In this document: piece by piece, positions 1 to 6,342 of the stretch | Layout: every line of letters begins with the position of its first letter | How positions within the stretch are numbered: the stretch's first letter is position 1 | Assembly (NCBI GenBank): GCA_023230265.1 | Contig: JALNXR010000043.1 | Span: 1-11,577 of the forward strand | Length of the DNA: 11,577 nt | Origin: Bacteroidales bacterium | GTDB taxonomy: Bacteria; Bacteroidota; Bacteroidia; Bacteroidales; UBA932 | Direction: 5' to 3' | The notes under the pieces: model-generated | Told to the model about the DNA's origin: nothing | Databases searched by the model: none | The model's input: only the letters and a program-made list of their open reading frames with translations | Made by a program: the position numbers and the translations under genes

Positions 1-29
1 GTTGACTGATTTCAGGACGGGACGTAGGT

Positions 30-145
30 GTTAGCAAATTTTATAAAGTGCAGAATATGCGTGTTGTACATATTTTTCAAAAAACTATAGTTTTTGAAAA
101 ATTGCCTATACGGCTCAACAACAACGGTTTGTAAAATTTGCTAAC
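30..145. repeat. Nested long palindrome (18-bp outer arms, inner hairpin)
   Basis: Outer arms at 30-47 and 128-145 pair over 18 positions (GTTAGCAAATTTTATAAA against TTTGTAAAATTTGCTAAC) with a single G-T wobble. Inside, 73-101 forms a second near-perfect hairpin: TTTTTC plus an A run, centre CTATAG, then TTTTTGAAAAA. Short GTTGT (63-67) and ACAAC (121-125) segments can also pair. No open reading frame or clear TAnnTTTG promoter lies in the 80-bp interior. The right arm runs directly into the tandem array that follows. It could be a small non-autonomous mobile element, an invertible segment or a structured RNA; the sequence does not decide between them. Confidence 0.7.
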
Positions 146-346
146 ATGTGGCATTTTTAGGCTGAAACACATAACCATTTATGTGGGGGACTTTTGTATG
201 TCGCACTTTTGACTGTTACCTTTAACTCTTGATGTGGGAAACTTTATCAAACATATAGCACTTTTAGGCTAAGATCCATAACCATTTATGTGGCAAACTT
301 TAGCATGTGGCTGAAATCCTTAACTCTTTTATGTGGGGAACTTTAG
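145..346. repeat. Tandem array, ~52-bp period, alternating A/B units
   Basis: Four diverged units begin at ATGTGGC-like words at 146, 198, 253 and 305 (spacings 52, 55, 52) and end in GTGG(G/C)RAACTTT-like blocks. Units 1 and 3 carry ATAACCATTTATGTGG. Units 2 and 4 carry TTAACTCTTGATGTGG or TTAACTCTTTTATGTGG instead, so the array is really an A-B pair of about 107 bp repeated twice. The last unit is shortened. In unit 1, CACATAA and TTATGTG can form a 7-bp stem. The period is not a multiple of three and no frame is open, so it is non-coding. One further A-type copy lies at 3830-3886. Confidence 0.75.
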
Positions 347-349
347 ATA

Positions 350-452
350 AAAAGTCAAGCATTTATTTGTCAGGTCTATACTAGCCAAGTCCATATCTGC
401 CAGGCCTATTAGTCAGGTCCATATTTGTCAGGTTTATATTTATCAGATCCAT
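350..452. repeat. Degenerate 15-nt tandem repeat, six to seven copies
   Basis: Six units follow one another at 365-379, 380-394, 395-409, 410-422, 423-437 and 438-452. All are 15 nt except the 13-nt fourth. They share a core like GTCAGGTCCAT preceded by ATTT. A weaker seventh unit can be drawn at 350-364. The array ends about 44 bp before the promoter candidate of the next gene. Stops in the frames and the 13-nt unit argue against a coding repeat. Function unknown. Confidence 0.65.
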
Positions 453-470
453 AAAGATTTATTATTCATG

Positions 471-503
471 TGTGTAGTTATATTAGTTAATTATTTAACT
501 TTG
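471..503 (+). promoter_or_regulatory. Bacteroidota-type promoter for the coiled-coil lipoprotein
   Basis: TAACTTTG at 496-503 is a perfect match to the Bacteroidota sigma-factor -7 element TAnnTTTG. The -33 box is weak: TGTG at 471-474 is the best candidate, with a 21-nt spacer. Transcription would start near 510 and leave a leader of about 45 nt before the ATG at 556. This is a motif match only. Confidence 0.5.
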
Positions 504-555
504 TCCTAATTAATTCATAATTTAATACTGCCTTAACCAATTTATAATCAATACA

Positions 556-1449
556 ATGAAAAAATTATTACTTTTTTCTGTTTTGGCCCTTTATGCCATT
601 TTGTTCACTTCATGTGTGGAGAGTTCAAAAAAATATAAAGCACTGGTAGCCCAGATGGACTCGCTTGGTGTTGCTTCTGCTGCAAAAAATGCAGAGATTG
701 AAGAGGTTTTCGCTACCCTCAACGAGGTTGAGGAGGGACTCAAATCTATACGGGAGGCAGAAAATCTTTTGGTGCTTCAGTCTCAGAAAGGGGGTGCAGA
801 GGTTACAGCTACTTCACGGGAGAGACTCAAATCCGATGTGTCTGCTATTGGAGAGGCAATTTCCAATTACAAGAACCAGATTGACAAACTTAAGAGAGAC
901 AACCGTATACAATCTGACCAGTTTAAGAAACGTCTCGCTGCTATCACTCAGGAGCTGGAGGCAAAATCACAGCTTGTAGATGATCTGAGCAGGCAGCTTA
1001 CAGAAAAAGAGACTCAGCTAAAGATTAAAACCCAGCAGATTGCAACTCTGGATCAGACTGTATCCAATCTGAGGGAAAATGTGGAATCACTGCAAAAGGA
1101 ATCTACAACCCAGCAGGAGACTATCTCTGTACAGGATGTTAAGATCAACACAGCATTTTACATAACCGGGACAAAAGATGAGCTTGTTGCTGCAAACGTG
1201 ATGTCAAAAGGAGGGCTGTTCCGTTCTGCAAAAATATCCTATCAGGCAGAACAATCTGCTTTTATTAAGATAGATATCCGGGAGGTCACAGATATAAAAC
1301 TAAACACAAAAAAAGCAAAAGTACTCTCTGTTCATCCACAGGGGAGCTATACACTCGAACCTGATGAAACAGGAATGCTTGTGCTAAAGATATCAAATCC
1401 GGGCTCTTTCTGGGAACATACAAAATATCTTGTAATACAGAATCAGTAA
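556..1449 (+). CDS. Coiled-coil periplasmic lipoprotein, function unknown
   Basis: This 297-residue protein begins with a lipoprotein signal peptide: MKKLLL, a hydrophobic core, then FTSC with the acylated cysteine at residue 20. Residues about 25-195 are rich in E, K, Q and L in heptad-like spacing, so a long coiled coil is expected, probably oligomeric. The last 100 residues form a compact domain (TAFYITGTKDEL, a KIDIRE segment, KKAKVLSVHPQGSY, FWEHTKYLVI). I associate this architecture with conserved uncharacterised Bacteroidota lipoproteins. No acidic surface-export signal follows the cysteine, so it probably faces the periplasm. The start is fixed by the signal peptide and the promoter about 50 bp upstream. 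The M3 peptidase gene follows on the same strand after 142 bp with no terminator, so co-transcription is possible. No enzymatic motif is seen. Confidence 0.85.
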   Translation: MKKLLLFSVLALYAILFTSCVESSKKYKALVAQMDSLGVASAAKNAEIEEVFATLNEVEEGLKSIREAENLLVLQSQKGGAEVTATSRERLKSDVSAIGEAISNYKNQIDKLKRDNRIQSDQFKKRLAAITQELEAKSQLVDDLSRQLTEKETQLKIKTQQIATLDQTVSNLRENVESLQKESTTQQETISVQDVKINTAFYITGTKDELVAANVMSKGGLFRSAKISYQAEQSAFIKIDIREVTDIKLNTKKAKVLSVHPQGSYTLEPDETGMLVLKISNPGSFWEHTKYLVIQNQ

Positions 1450-1480
1450 TATCCGGTATTTTGAAGTAAAGTCTGATATT

Positions 1481-1580
1481 GAATAGTATTGTCCAACATT
1501 GAAGAGTATAATGTCTTATCGAAGAGTATAATATCATGTTGGAGAGTATAATACCATACTGAGAATAAAATCCATCACAT
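1481..1580. repeat. Exact 20-nt-period tandem repeat between two lipoprotein genes
   Basis: Five consecutive 20-nt units start at 1481, 1501, 1521, 1541 and 1561. They begin GAATAGTATT, GAAGAGTATA, GAAGAGTATA, GGAGAGTATA and GAGAATAAAA, so the period is kept exactly while the sequence diverges. Units 2 to 4 contain AGTATAAT. A weaker 18-nt unit may precede them at 1463. CCAACAT (1493-1499) and ATGTTGG (1536-1542) can pair as a 7-bp stem. The array fills most of the leader of the M3 peptidase gene and ends 11 bp before its ATG. The period is not a multiple of three, so it is not coding. Confidence 0.75.
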
Positions 1581-1591
1581 AGAAGCTATTT

Positions 1592-3727
1592 ATGTCCAGA
1601 AACATCTCGTTGATTAACAAACCAATGATTGTCAGAATATTCGTGGCAGTAAGTGCCCTTCTGGCTTTTCAATCCTGCAACAATACCATGAATGAAAATC
1701 CCCTGCTGACAGAATCCTCAAATCCCTACACCGCACCGGCATTTGACAGGATCAGGAACGAACATTACAAACCAGCATTTGAACAGGCTCTTTCAGAAGC
1801 AAAAGCGGAAATTGAGGAAATTATATCTTCAAAAGAGGCTCCGACTTTTTCCAACACTGTGGAAGCTTTGGAGATGTCCGGAAGGAAACTTTCTAACGTC
1901 GCAGCTCTCTTTTTTGCACTTAACGAATCCAACACCGACTCCCTGATGCAGCAGATTGCGCTTGAGGTATCCCCTTTGCTGACAGAATACTCAAACGATA
2001 TAATCCTCAATGAGAAGCTTTTTGAGAGAATTAAAGCCGTTTATGACAGCAAGGATTCTGCCGGACTTAATCCGGAGCAGTCCAGACTTCTTGAACTGTC
2101 ATACCGTAATTTCTCAAGAAATGGAGCAAATCTCTCTCCATCAGACAAGGAGGAGTTCAGAAGGATCAACAGTGAGCTATCAAAGCTGGGACTAAAATTT
2201 GGCCAGAATGTCCTTGCAGCTACAAACAAATTTTTCCTTCATATCACAGACTCCTCTGATCTGGGAGGATTACCGGGTTTTGTAATAGAAACCGGAGCTA
2301 TGGAGGCAAAAGAGAGATCTCTGAGCGGATGGGTATACACACTGCAGGCACCCAGTTTCGGACCGTTTATGCAATACAGCTCCAACCGCGCGCTCAGGGA
2401 GAAAATGTGGAGGGCGTACAATAGTAAATGTCTGAATGACGAATTTGACAATCAGAAAATAATCAAAGAGATAGTAAAGCTCAGGTTAAAAAGAGCCAAT
2501 CTCCTGGGATATAAGACACATGCAGATTATGTGCTGTCAGAAAATATGGCAAAAAGTTCAGAAAGTGTTACAGCATTTCTTGGCAATCTGTTAGATAAAT
2601 CTCTTCCCTATGGCAAAAAGGATTTGGAACAGATAAGGGTGTATGCAGCCAGGAACGGCTTTACCGGTGAGCTTATGCCCTGGGACTTTAGTTACTACTC
2701 AGAGAAGTACAAAAGTGAAAAGTTCTCACTTAACGACGAGATGCTTAAACCATATTTTGAGCTTTCAAACGTTGAGAAAGCAGTTTTTGATCTTGCCGGA
2801 AAACTTTACGGACTCAAGTTTACCCGGAACACATCAATACCTGTTTTCCACCCGGATGTAAAAGTTTTTGAGGTGACAGAGGAGAATGGTACATTTATCT
2901 CCCTGCTCTATGTGGATTATTTCCCCAGAGCCAGCAAAAGTGGAGGTGCATGGATGACTTCATTCAGAGAACAGTACATAATGGATTCGGTTGAATACAG
3001 ACCTTTCGTAACACTGACTCTTAATTTTACAAAACCAACCGAATCCACTCCATCTCTACTTACATTCAATGAAGTTACCACTCTGCTTCACGAATTCGGA
3101 CATGCACTTCACGGTATGCTGGCCCAAGGTTCCTACCCCTCTCTCACAGGAACCAGTGTGGTAAGGGATTTTGTCGAGCTCCCCTCCCAAATAATGGAAA
3201 ACTGGGCAGTGGAACCTGAGTTTCTTTCCTCCTTTGCCAGACACTATAAGACAGGTGAAGTGATTCCTCAGGAGCTGATAGATAAAATTATCAGCGCAAG
3301 GAACTATCTGAGTGGTTATATGTCTGTAAGACAGCTCTCACTCGGAATCAATGATATGGCATGGCACACCATTTCTGACACCTCTGTTGCTGACATGATC
3401 AAAGTCGATGAATTTGAGCGCAAAGCAATTGAGAAGACACAACTTATGCCAATCATAGAAGGGACCTGCTTCTCTCCCTCGTTCGGACATATATTTGCCG
3501 GCGGGTACTCTGCAGGATATTACAGTTACAAGTGGGCTGAAGTGCTTGAAGCCGATGCCTTCTCACTCTTTAAGGAGAAGGGCGTTTTCAGCAGAGAGGT
3601 CGCTGCTTCATTCAGGGAAAATATTCTCTCGAAAGGTAACCTCCGGGATGCCGATGTGCTCTACAGAGCTTTCCGCGGCCGCGATCCCGAGCCGGATGCA
3701 TTGCTTGTTAAACTGGGCATGAAATAG
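1592..3727 (+). CDS. dcp: M3 family zinc metallopeptidase lipoprotein (Dcp/oligopeptidase A type)
   Basis: This 711-residue peptidase of family M3 (thimet oligopeptidase/peptidyl-dipeptidase Dcp group) cleaves short oligopeptides; Dcp members release C-terminal dipeptides. The zinc site is HEFGH at residues 500-504, with the third ligand Glu529 in a DFVELPSQ segment, 25 residues after the second His as in Dcp. The substrate-side signature FAGGYSAGYYSYKW lies at 635-648 just after His633. Length matches the usual 680-720. Unlike cytosolic Dcp it has a lipoprotein signal ending FQSC (Cys29), so it should be anchored in the envelope. A start at Met12 (1625) would give a more typical 18-residue signal; the longer form is kept but the choice is uncertain. 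A terminator follows 51 bp after the stop. Dcp rather than OpdA is a judgement from overall similarity. Confidence 0.92.
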   Translation: MSRNISLINKPMIVRIFVAVSALLAFQSCNNTMNENPLLTESSNPYTAPAFDRIRNEHYKPAFEQALSEAKAEIEEIISSKEAPTFSNTVEALEMSGRKLSNVAALFFALNESNTDSLMQQIALEVSPLLTEYSNDIILNEKLFERIKAVYDSKDSAGLNPEQSRLLELSYRNFSRNGANLSPSDKEEFRRINSELSKLGLKFGQNVLAATNKFFLHITDSSDLGGLPGFVIETGAMEAKERSLSGWVYTLQAPSFGPFMQYSSNRALREKMWRAYNSKCLNDEFDNQKIIKEIVKLRLKRANLLGYKTHADYVLSENMAKSSESVTAFLGNLLDKSLPYGKKDLEQIRVYAARNGFTGELMPWDFSYYSEKYKSEKFSLNDEMLKPYFELSNVEKAVFDLAGKLYGLKFTRNTSIPVFHPDVKVFEVTEENGTFISLLYVDYFPRASKSGGAWMTSFREQYIMDSVEYRPFVTLTLNFTKPTESTPSLLTFNEVTTLLHEFGHALHGMLAQGSYPSLTGTSVVRDFVELPSQIMENWAVEPEFLSSFARHYKTGEVIPQELIDKIISARNYLSGYMSVRQLSLGINDMAWHTISDTSVADMIKVDEFERKAIEKTQLMPIIEGTCFSPSFGHIFAGGYSAGYYSYKWAEVLEADAFSLFKEKGVFSREVAASFRENILSKGNLRDADVLYRAFRGRDPEPDALLVKLGMK

Positions 3728-3778
3728 TGGTCATGAAATAAAAAGTCATTTGGACGCATAGACCGGAAAAGAGTCCAC

Positions 3779-3815
3779 AAAAAAAGGACAGCTGAAATTA
3801 GCTGCCCTTTTTTTT
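3779..3815 (+). terminator. Rho-independent terminator of the M3 peptidase gene
   Basis: GGACAGCT (3786-3793) pairs with AGCTGCCC (3800-3807) around a GAAATT loop with one A-C mismatch. The stem is extended by an A run on the left against a T run on the right (3808-3815). The T tract gives a standard intrinsic terminator reading rightward. The A tract on the other side means it could also stop leftward transcription coming from the S46 gene. Confidence 0.85.
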
Positions 3816-3829
3816 ATAAACGGAACAAA

Positions 3830-3886
3830 CATGTTAGGCTGAAATCCATAACCATTTATGTGGGAAACTTTTGCATGTGGCATTTC
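3830..3886. repeat. Solo A-type copy of the 5' tandem repeat
   Basis: The segment carries TTAGGCTGAAATCC, then ATAACCATTTATGTGG, GAAACTTTTG and the start of a next unit, CATGTGGCATTT. It is very close to the A units at 146-197 and 253-304, about 3.6 kb away, and lacks the first bases of the unit. Its presence in a second intergenic gap shows this is a dispersed repeat family in the genome and not only a local tandem duplication. Confidence 0.7.
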
Positions 3887-3910
3887 CCTGATTAAGCACT
3901 GAACCAATCA

Positions 3911-4013
3911 TTAATATTAACTGTATCAGCTAAGGAAAACATTGGCTCCCAAAAAGGGAGGAGACCCAACTCAGTTGGGGAGGATTTTCCGTGCTTATAC
4001 AGTTAATATCGAT
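3911..4013. repeat. Structured palindromic element (three-way-junction fold)
   Basis: The outer arms are ATATTAACTGTAT (3913-3925 region) and ATACAGTTAATAT (3997-4009), 13 bp perfect. After a mismatch pairing continues with AGC/GCT and then GGAAAA/TTTTCC (3934-3939 with 3985-3990). The interior holds two more hairpins: CTCCC-AAAAA-GGGAG (3946-3960) and CCCAAC-TCA-GTTGGG (3965-3979 region). CTCCC could instead pair with GGGGAG at 3977-3982, so alternative folds exist. The element sits between convergent genes and ends about 16 bp from the S46 stop codon. There is no U tract typical of an intrinsic terminator. It may be a dispersed repeat, a MITE-like element or an RNA structure protecting 3' ends. 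Confidence 0.65.
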
Positions 4014-4028
4014 GTCCGGGGAAAAAAG

Positions 4029-6203
4029 CTAGTAAACGATATCCATCTCATTAATCAGATGCTGAGCATTGGCATATTTGTCAATAACCCAGAGTACATA
4101 CCTAATATCCACGGCAACAGTTTTGCAATAGCCTTCCTGGAAATAGATATCTCCTGACATTGACTCACGGTTACCGTCAAAAGCAAGACCTATCAGTTCC
4201 CCTTTGGCATTCATCACTGCACTACCGGAGTTCCCACCGGTAATATCATTGTCCGTCAGGAAGTTTATGTGCAATTTACCCTTTTCTCCCCATCTGCCCC
4301 AATCTCCTTTTTTAAGAAGATCCAAAACACCGGGTTTCATTGCAAATTCGTAATTGCGGGGATTGTTTTTCTCTTCAATTCCCTTTGACGTTGTCTGGTA
4401 ATGGTAGTAAACAGCATCAGCAGGTTCAACCGGGCCAACCTCTCCGTAAGTAAGTCTCATTGTGGAGTTGGCATCAGGATAGATCAATTTTCCCTTCTCC
4501 ATCTCCATCTCATACATCGCCCTCACATAGTTACCCCTGGCTGCAGAGAGATTCACCTTTGCTTCATCAAGAAGCCTGTCCTCTGTCTGATTGTAATCCC
4601 TTATCCTGATCGTTTCAATAATTTTTATAACCGGATCCTTTAAAATGTCGTCAAGAGGTCTCTTCTGAGAAAAGAAGCTGATGAACTTTGTTGAATCTCC
4701 AATAAAGCTGTTATCATAAATATAGTCAGTCAGTTTGTCGGTGTCACCGCCAAATGAGTCAAGCAGTTCGGAAAATTCTTTGTACCTGAATGATGCCGGC
4801 ACCTCTTTTACATAAAAGGAGAGCATCTTCTTGAACAATTCCCTGTCGGCTCTGGGATCGCTTCCTCTGTAAAGTGGCAGAGCATGGACATATACCAGCT
4901 CCTCAAGTACCTTATCGCCTATCTTAACCGAATCCACACCCCTTCTTTTTAAAGTGGAGGCTGTTCCGTTGGTTCTCTGTGCAAGTCCGATATATTCAGC
5001 TCCCCTGACCATAGATTCCCTGAAATACTCTCTGTGCCTTGTGATACCGGCCTTAATTTTGTACCCCTTTTCCAGATCCTCCAGAATGGTACCATACTTT
5101 TTGCTTCTTGCGGGATCTGATGAAATCCAGGCAGCCAGCTCACGCTCCTTTGCCTTTAAAACCTCCTCTACATTGTATCTCTCCAGGCAGATATTCTCCC
5201 ACTTTGCGTAATCTGTATAGTTGCTTATACCAAAATATTTATCAGCATATTTTAGTCTGATAGCAGGATCCATCTCCATATACTTCTCCCATACATCCAG
5301 TTTTGCCCTTCTTACAGAGTATACTACCGGGTTGAGAATCTCAAACTTCTCCTTCATCTCAAAAGATGACATATATCTGTTGGTTGAACCCGGATAACCC
5401 AGGATCATAGTGAAATCATCCTTTTTGTAGCCCTTAGCAGAGACTTTAAGATACCTTCCCGCGTTTAGAGGTACATTATCCGGAGAGTAGTCTGCAGGCT
5501 TTCCGTCTTTGTCTGCATATATCCTGTAGATGGCAAAATCTCCCTTGTGCTGTGGCCATCCCCAGTTATCAGTCTCTCCGCCAAAAGCACCCACAGAAAC
5601 AGGAGGGGCTCCTACCAGCCTGACATCCTTATATGTTTCATAGTAATAGAGGTAATACTTACTGCCCCTCCAAAGTCCGGAGAGAAAAAGTTCATAGGGT
5701 GTGCCTTTGTATCTCTCTTCAAGTATCCCGGAAACTTTGTTCATAAAGAAAAGTCCCCTGGGACCTGCTTTGTCCAGAGAATCAATAACAGCCTTTGTCT
5801 CTTCGGTTACATCCAACACCTTTCTTAAGAATGTGACCGTTTTACCTTTGATATTGATCTCCTGATCCCTGTTCATAGCCCAGAAACCATCCTCCAGGTA
5901 GTTCTTCTCGGGAGTGCTAAGAGCATGAACATCTCCGTAAGCACAGTGATGGTTTGTAATCATCAGCCCTTCCGGAGAGATTATACTGCCGCTGCAGCTT
6001 CCGCCGTCAATTGCTATAATTGCATCTGAGAGAGCTCCCCTCTCGTTGTTGTATAACTCGTTTGCTTTGAGCTTAAGCCCTTTGCTCTTCATGTGGGTGT
6101 AGAACTGCTTGTCCAGCATCTTTACCAGCCACATACCTTCATCTGCCCTAGAATAGGAGAGTGTGATAAACAAAAGGAGTGCTATGGATATTAATTTTTT
6201 CAT
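4029..6203 (-). CDS. S46 family dipeptidyl-peptidase, DPP7-type specificity
   Basis: This 724-residue serine peptidase of family S46 (DPP7/DPP11) removes dipeptides from the N-termini of oligopeptides in the periplasm. A Sec signal peptide ends at SRA (residue 20) before DEGMW. The catalytic triad is visible: His86 in TNHHCAYG, Asp222 in HKGDFAIYR, and Ser659 in TGGNSGS. Asn213-Trp214 in TDNWGWP and Asp676 match the residues that hold the substrate amino terminus in known S46 structures. The residue 18 after the catalytic serine, which is Arg in Asp/Glu-specific DPP11 and Gly in DPP7, is Gly677, so preference for hydrophobic P1 residues is inferred. Length is as usual for the family. It lies 139 bp downstream of the M16 gene on the same strand without a clear terminator between. 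A second S46 gene starts at 11295. Confidence 0.95.
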   Translation of the reverse strand: MKKLISIALLLFITLSYSRADEGMWLVKMLDKQFYTHMKSKGLKLKANELYNNERGALSDAIIAIDGGSCSGSIISPEGLMITNHHCAYGDVHALSTPEKNYLEDGFWAMNRDQEINIKGKTVTFLRKVLDVTEETKAVIDSLDKAGPRGLFFMNKVSGILEERYKGTPYELFLSGLWRGSKYYLYYYETYKDVRLVGAPPVSVGAFGGETDNWGWPQHKGDFAIYRIYADKDGKPADYSPDNVPLNAGRYLKVSAKGYKKDDFTMILGYPGSTNRYMSSFEMKEKFEILNPVVYSVRRAKLDVWEKYMEMDPAIRLKYADKYFGISNYTDYAKWENICLERYNVEEVLKAKERELAAWISSDPARSKKYGTILEDLEKGYKIKAGITRHREYFRESMVRGAEYIGLAQRTNGTASTLKRRGVDSVKIGDKVLEELVYVHALPLYRGSDPRADRELFKKMLSFYVKEVPASFRYKEFSELLDSFGGDTDKLTDYIYDNSFIGDSTKFISFFSQKRPLDDILKDPVIKIIETIRIRDYNQTEDRLLDEAKVNLSAARGNYVRAMYEMEMEKGKLIYPDANSTMRLTYGEVGPVEPADAVYYHYQTTSKGIEEKNNPRNYEFAMKPGVLDLLKKGDWGRWGEKGKLHINFLTDNDITGGNSGSAVMNAKGELIGLAFDGNRESMSGDIYFQEGYCKTVAVDIRYVLWVIDKYANAQHLINEMDIVY

Positions 6204-6286
6204 ACTAATTCGTCTGTTTTTATCTTTTTACTTAATTTAAATATTTATAGACCTGATTTTGATCTAATCTTAATATTATCTAAATC

Positions 6287-6326
6287 TGATTTATATGAAC
6301 ATTAACCTTATCTGATATATAAATCA
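6287..6326. other. AT-rich inverted repeat between M16 and S46 genes
   Basis: TGATTTATAT (6287-6296) and ATATAAATCA (6317-6326) are perfect 10-bp inverted arms with a 20-nt spacer. It lies 17 bp after the M16 stop and about 84 bp before the S46 start, both on the minus strand. The arms are almost all A and T, so as RNA the hairpin would be weak. It might be an operator, a weak terminator or chance in an AT-rich gap. No perfect TAnnTTTG box was found in this gap. Confidence 0.3.
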
Positions 6327-6342
6327 ATTGTTGTACCGGAAT

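Noticed and set aside
350..452. CRISPR-like array
   Set aside because: The units are contiguous with no unique spacers and are too short and diverged; no cas genes are present.
1286..1537. Minus-strand open frame of 83 codons over the end of the lipoprotein gene and the 20-nt array
   Set aside because: It is antisense to a convincing gene, and its N-terminal part is only the translated tandem repeat.
1503..1555. Repeated TATAAT as sigma-70 style -10 boxes
   Set aside because: Bacteroidota primary sigma factor prefers TAnnTTTG; the words come from the 20-nt repeat and lack suitably spaced upstream boxes.
3911..4013. Integron attC site
   Set aside because: The folded shape is suggestive, but the conserved core sites (GTTRRRY and its partner) are not in the right places, and no integrase or cassette structure is nearby.
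3942..4157. Possible 71-codon plus-strand gene opening at a TTG
   Set aside because: It overlaps the palindromic element and the antisense of the S46 3' end, uses a rare start, and its translation has no recognisable domain. The structure of the element explains the open frame better.
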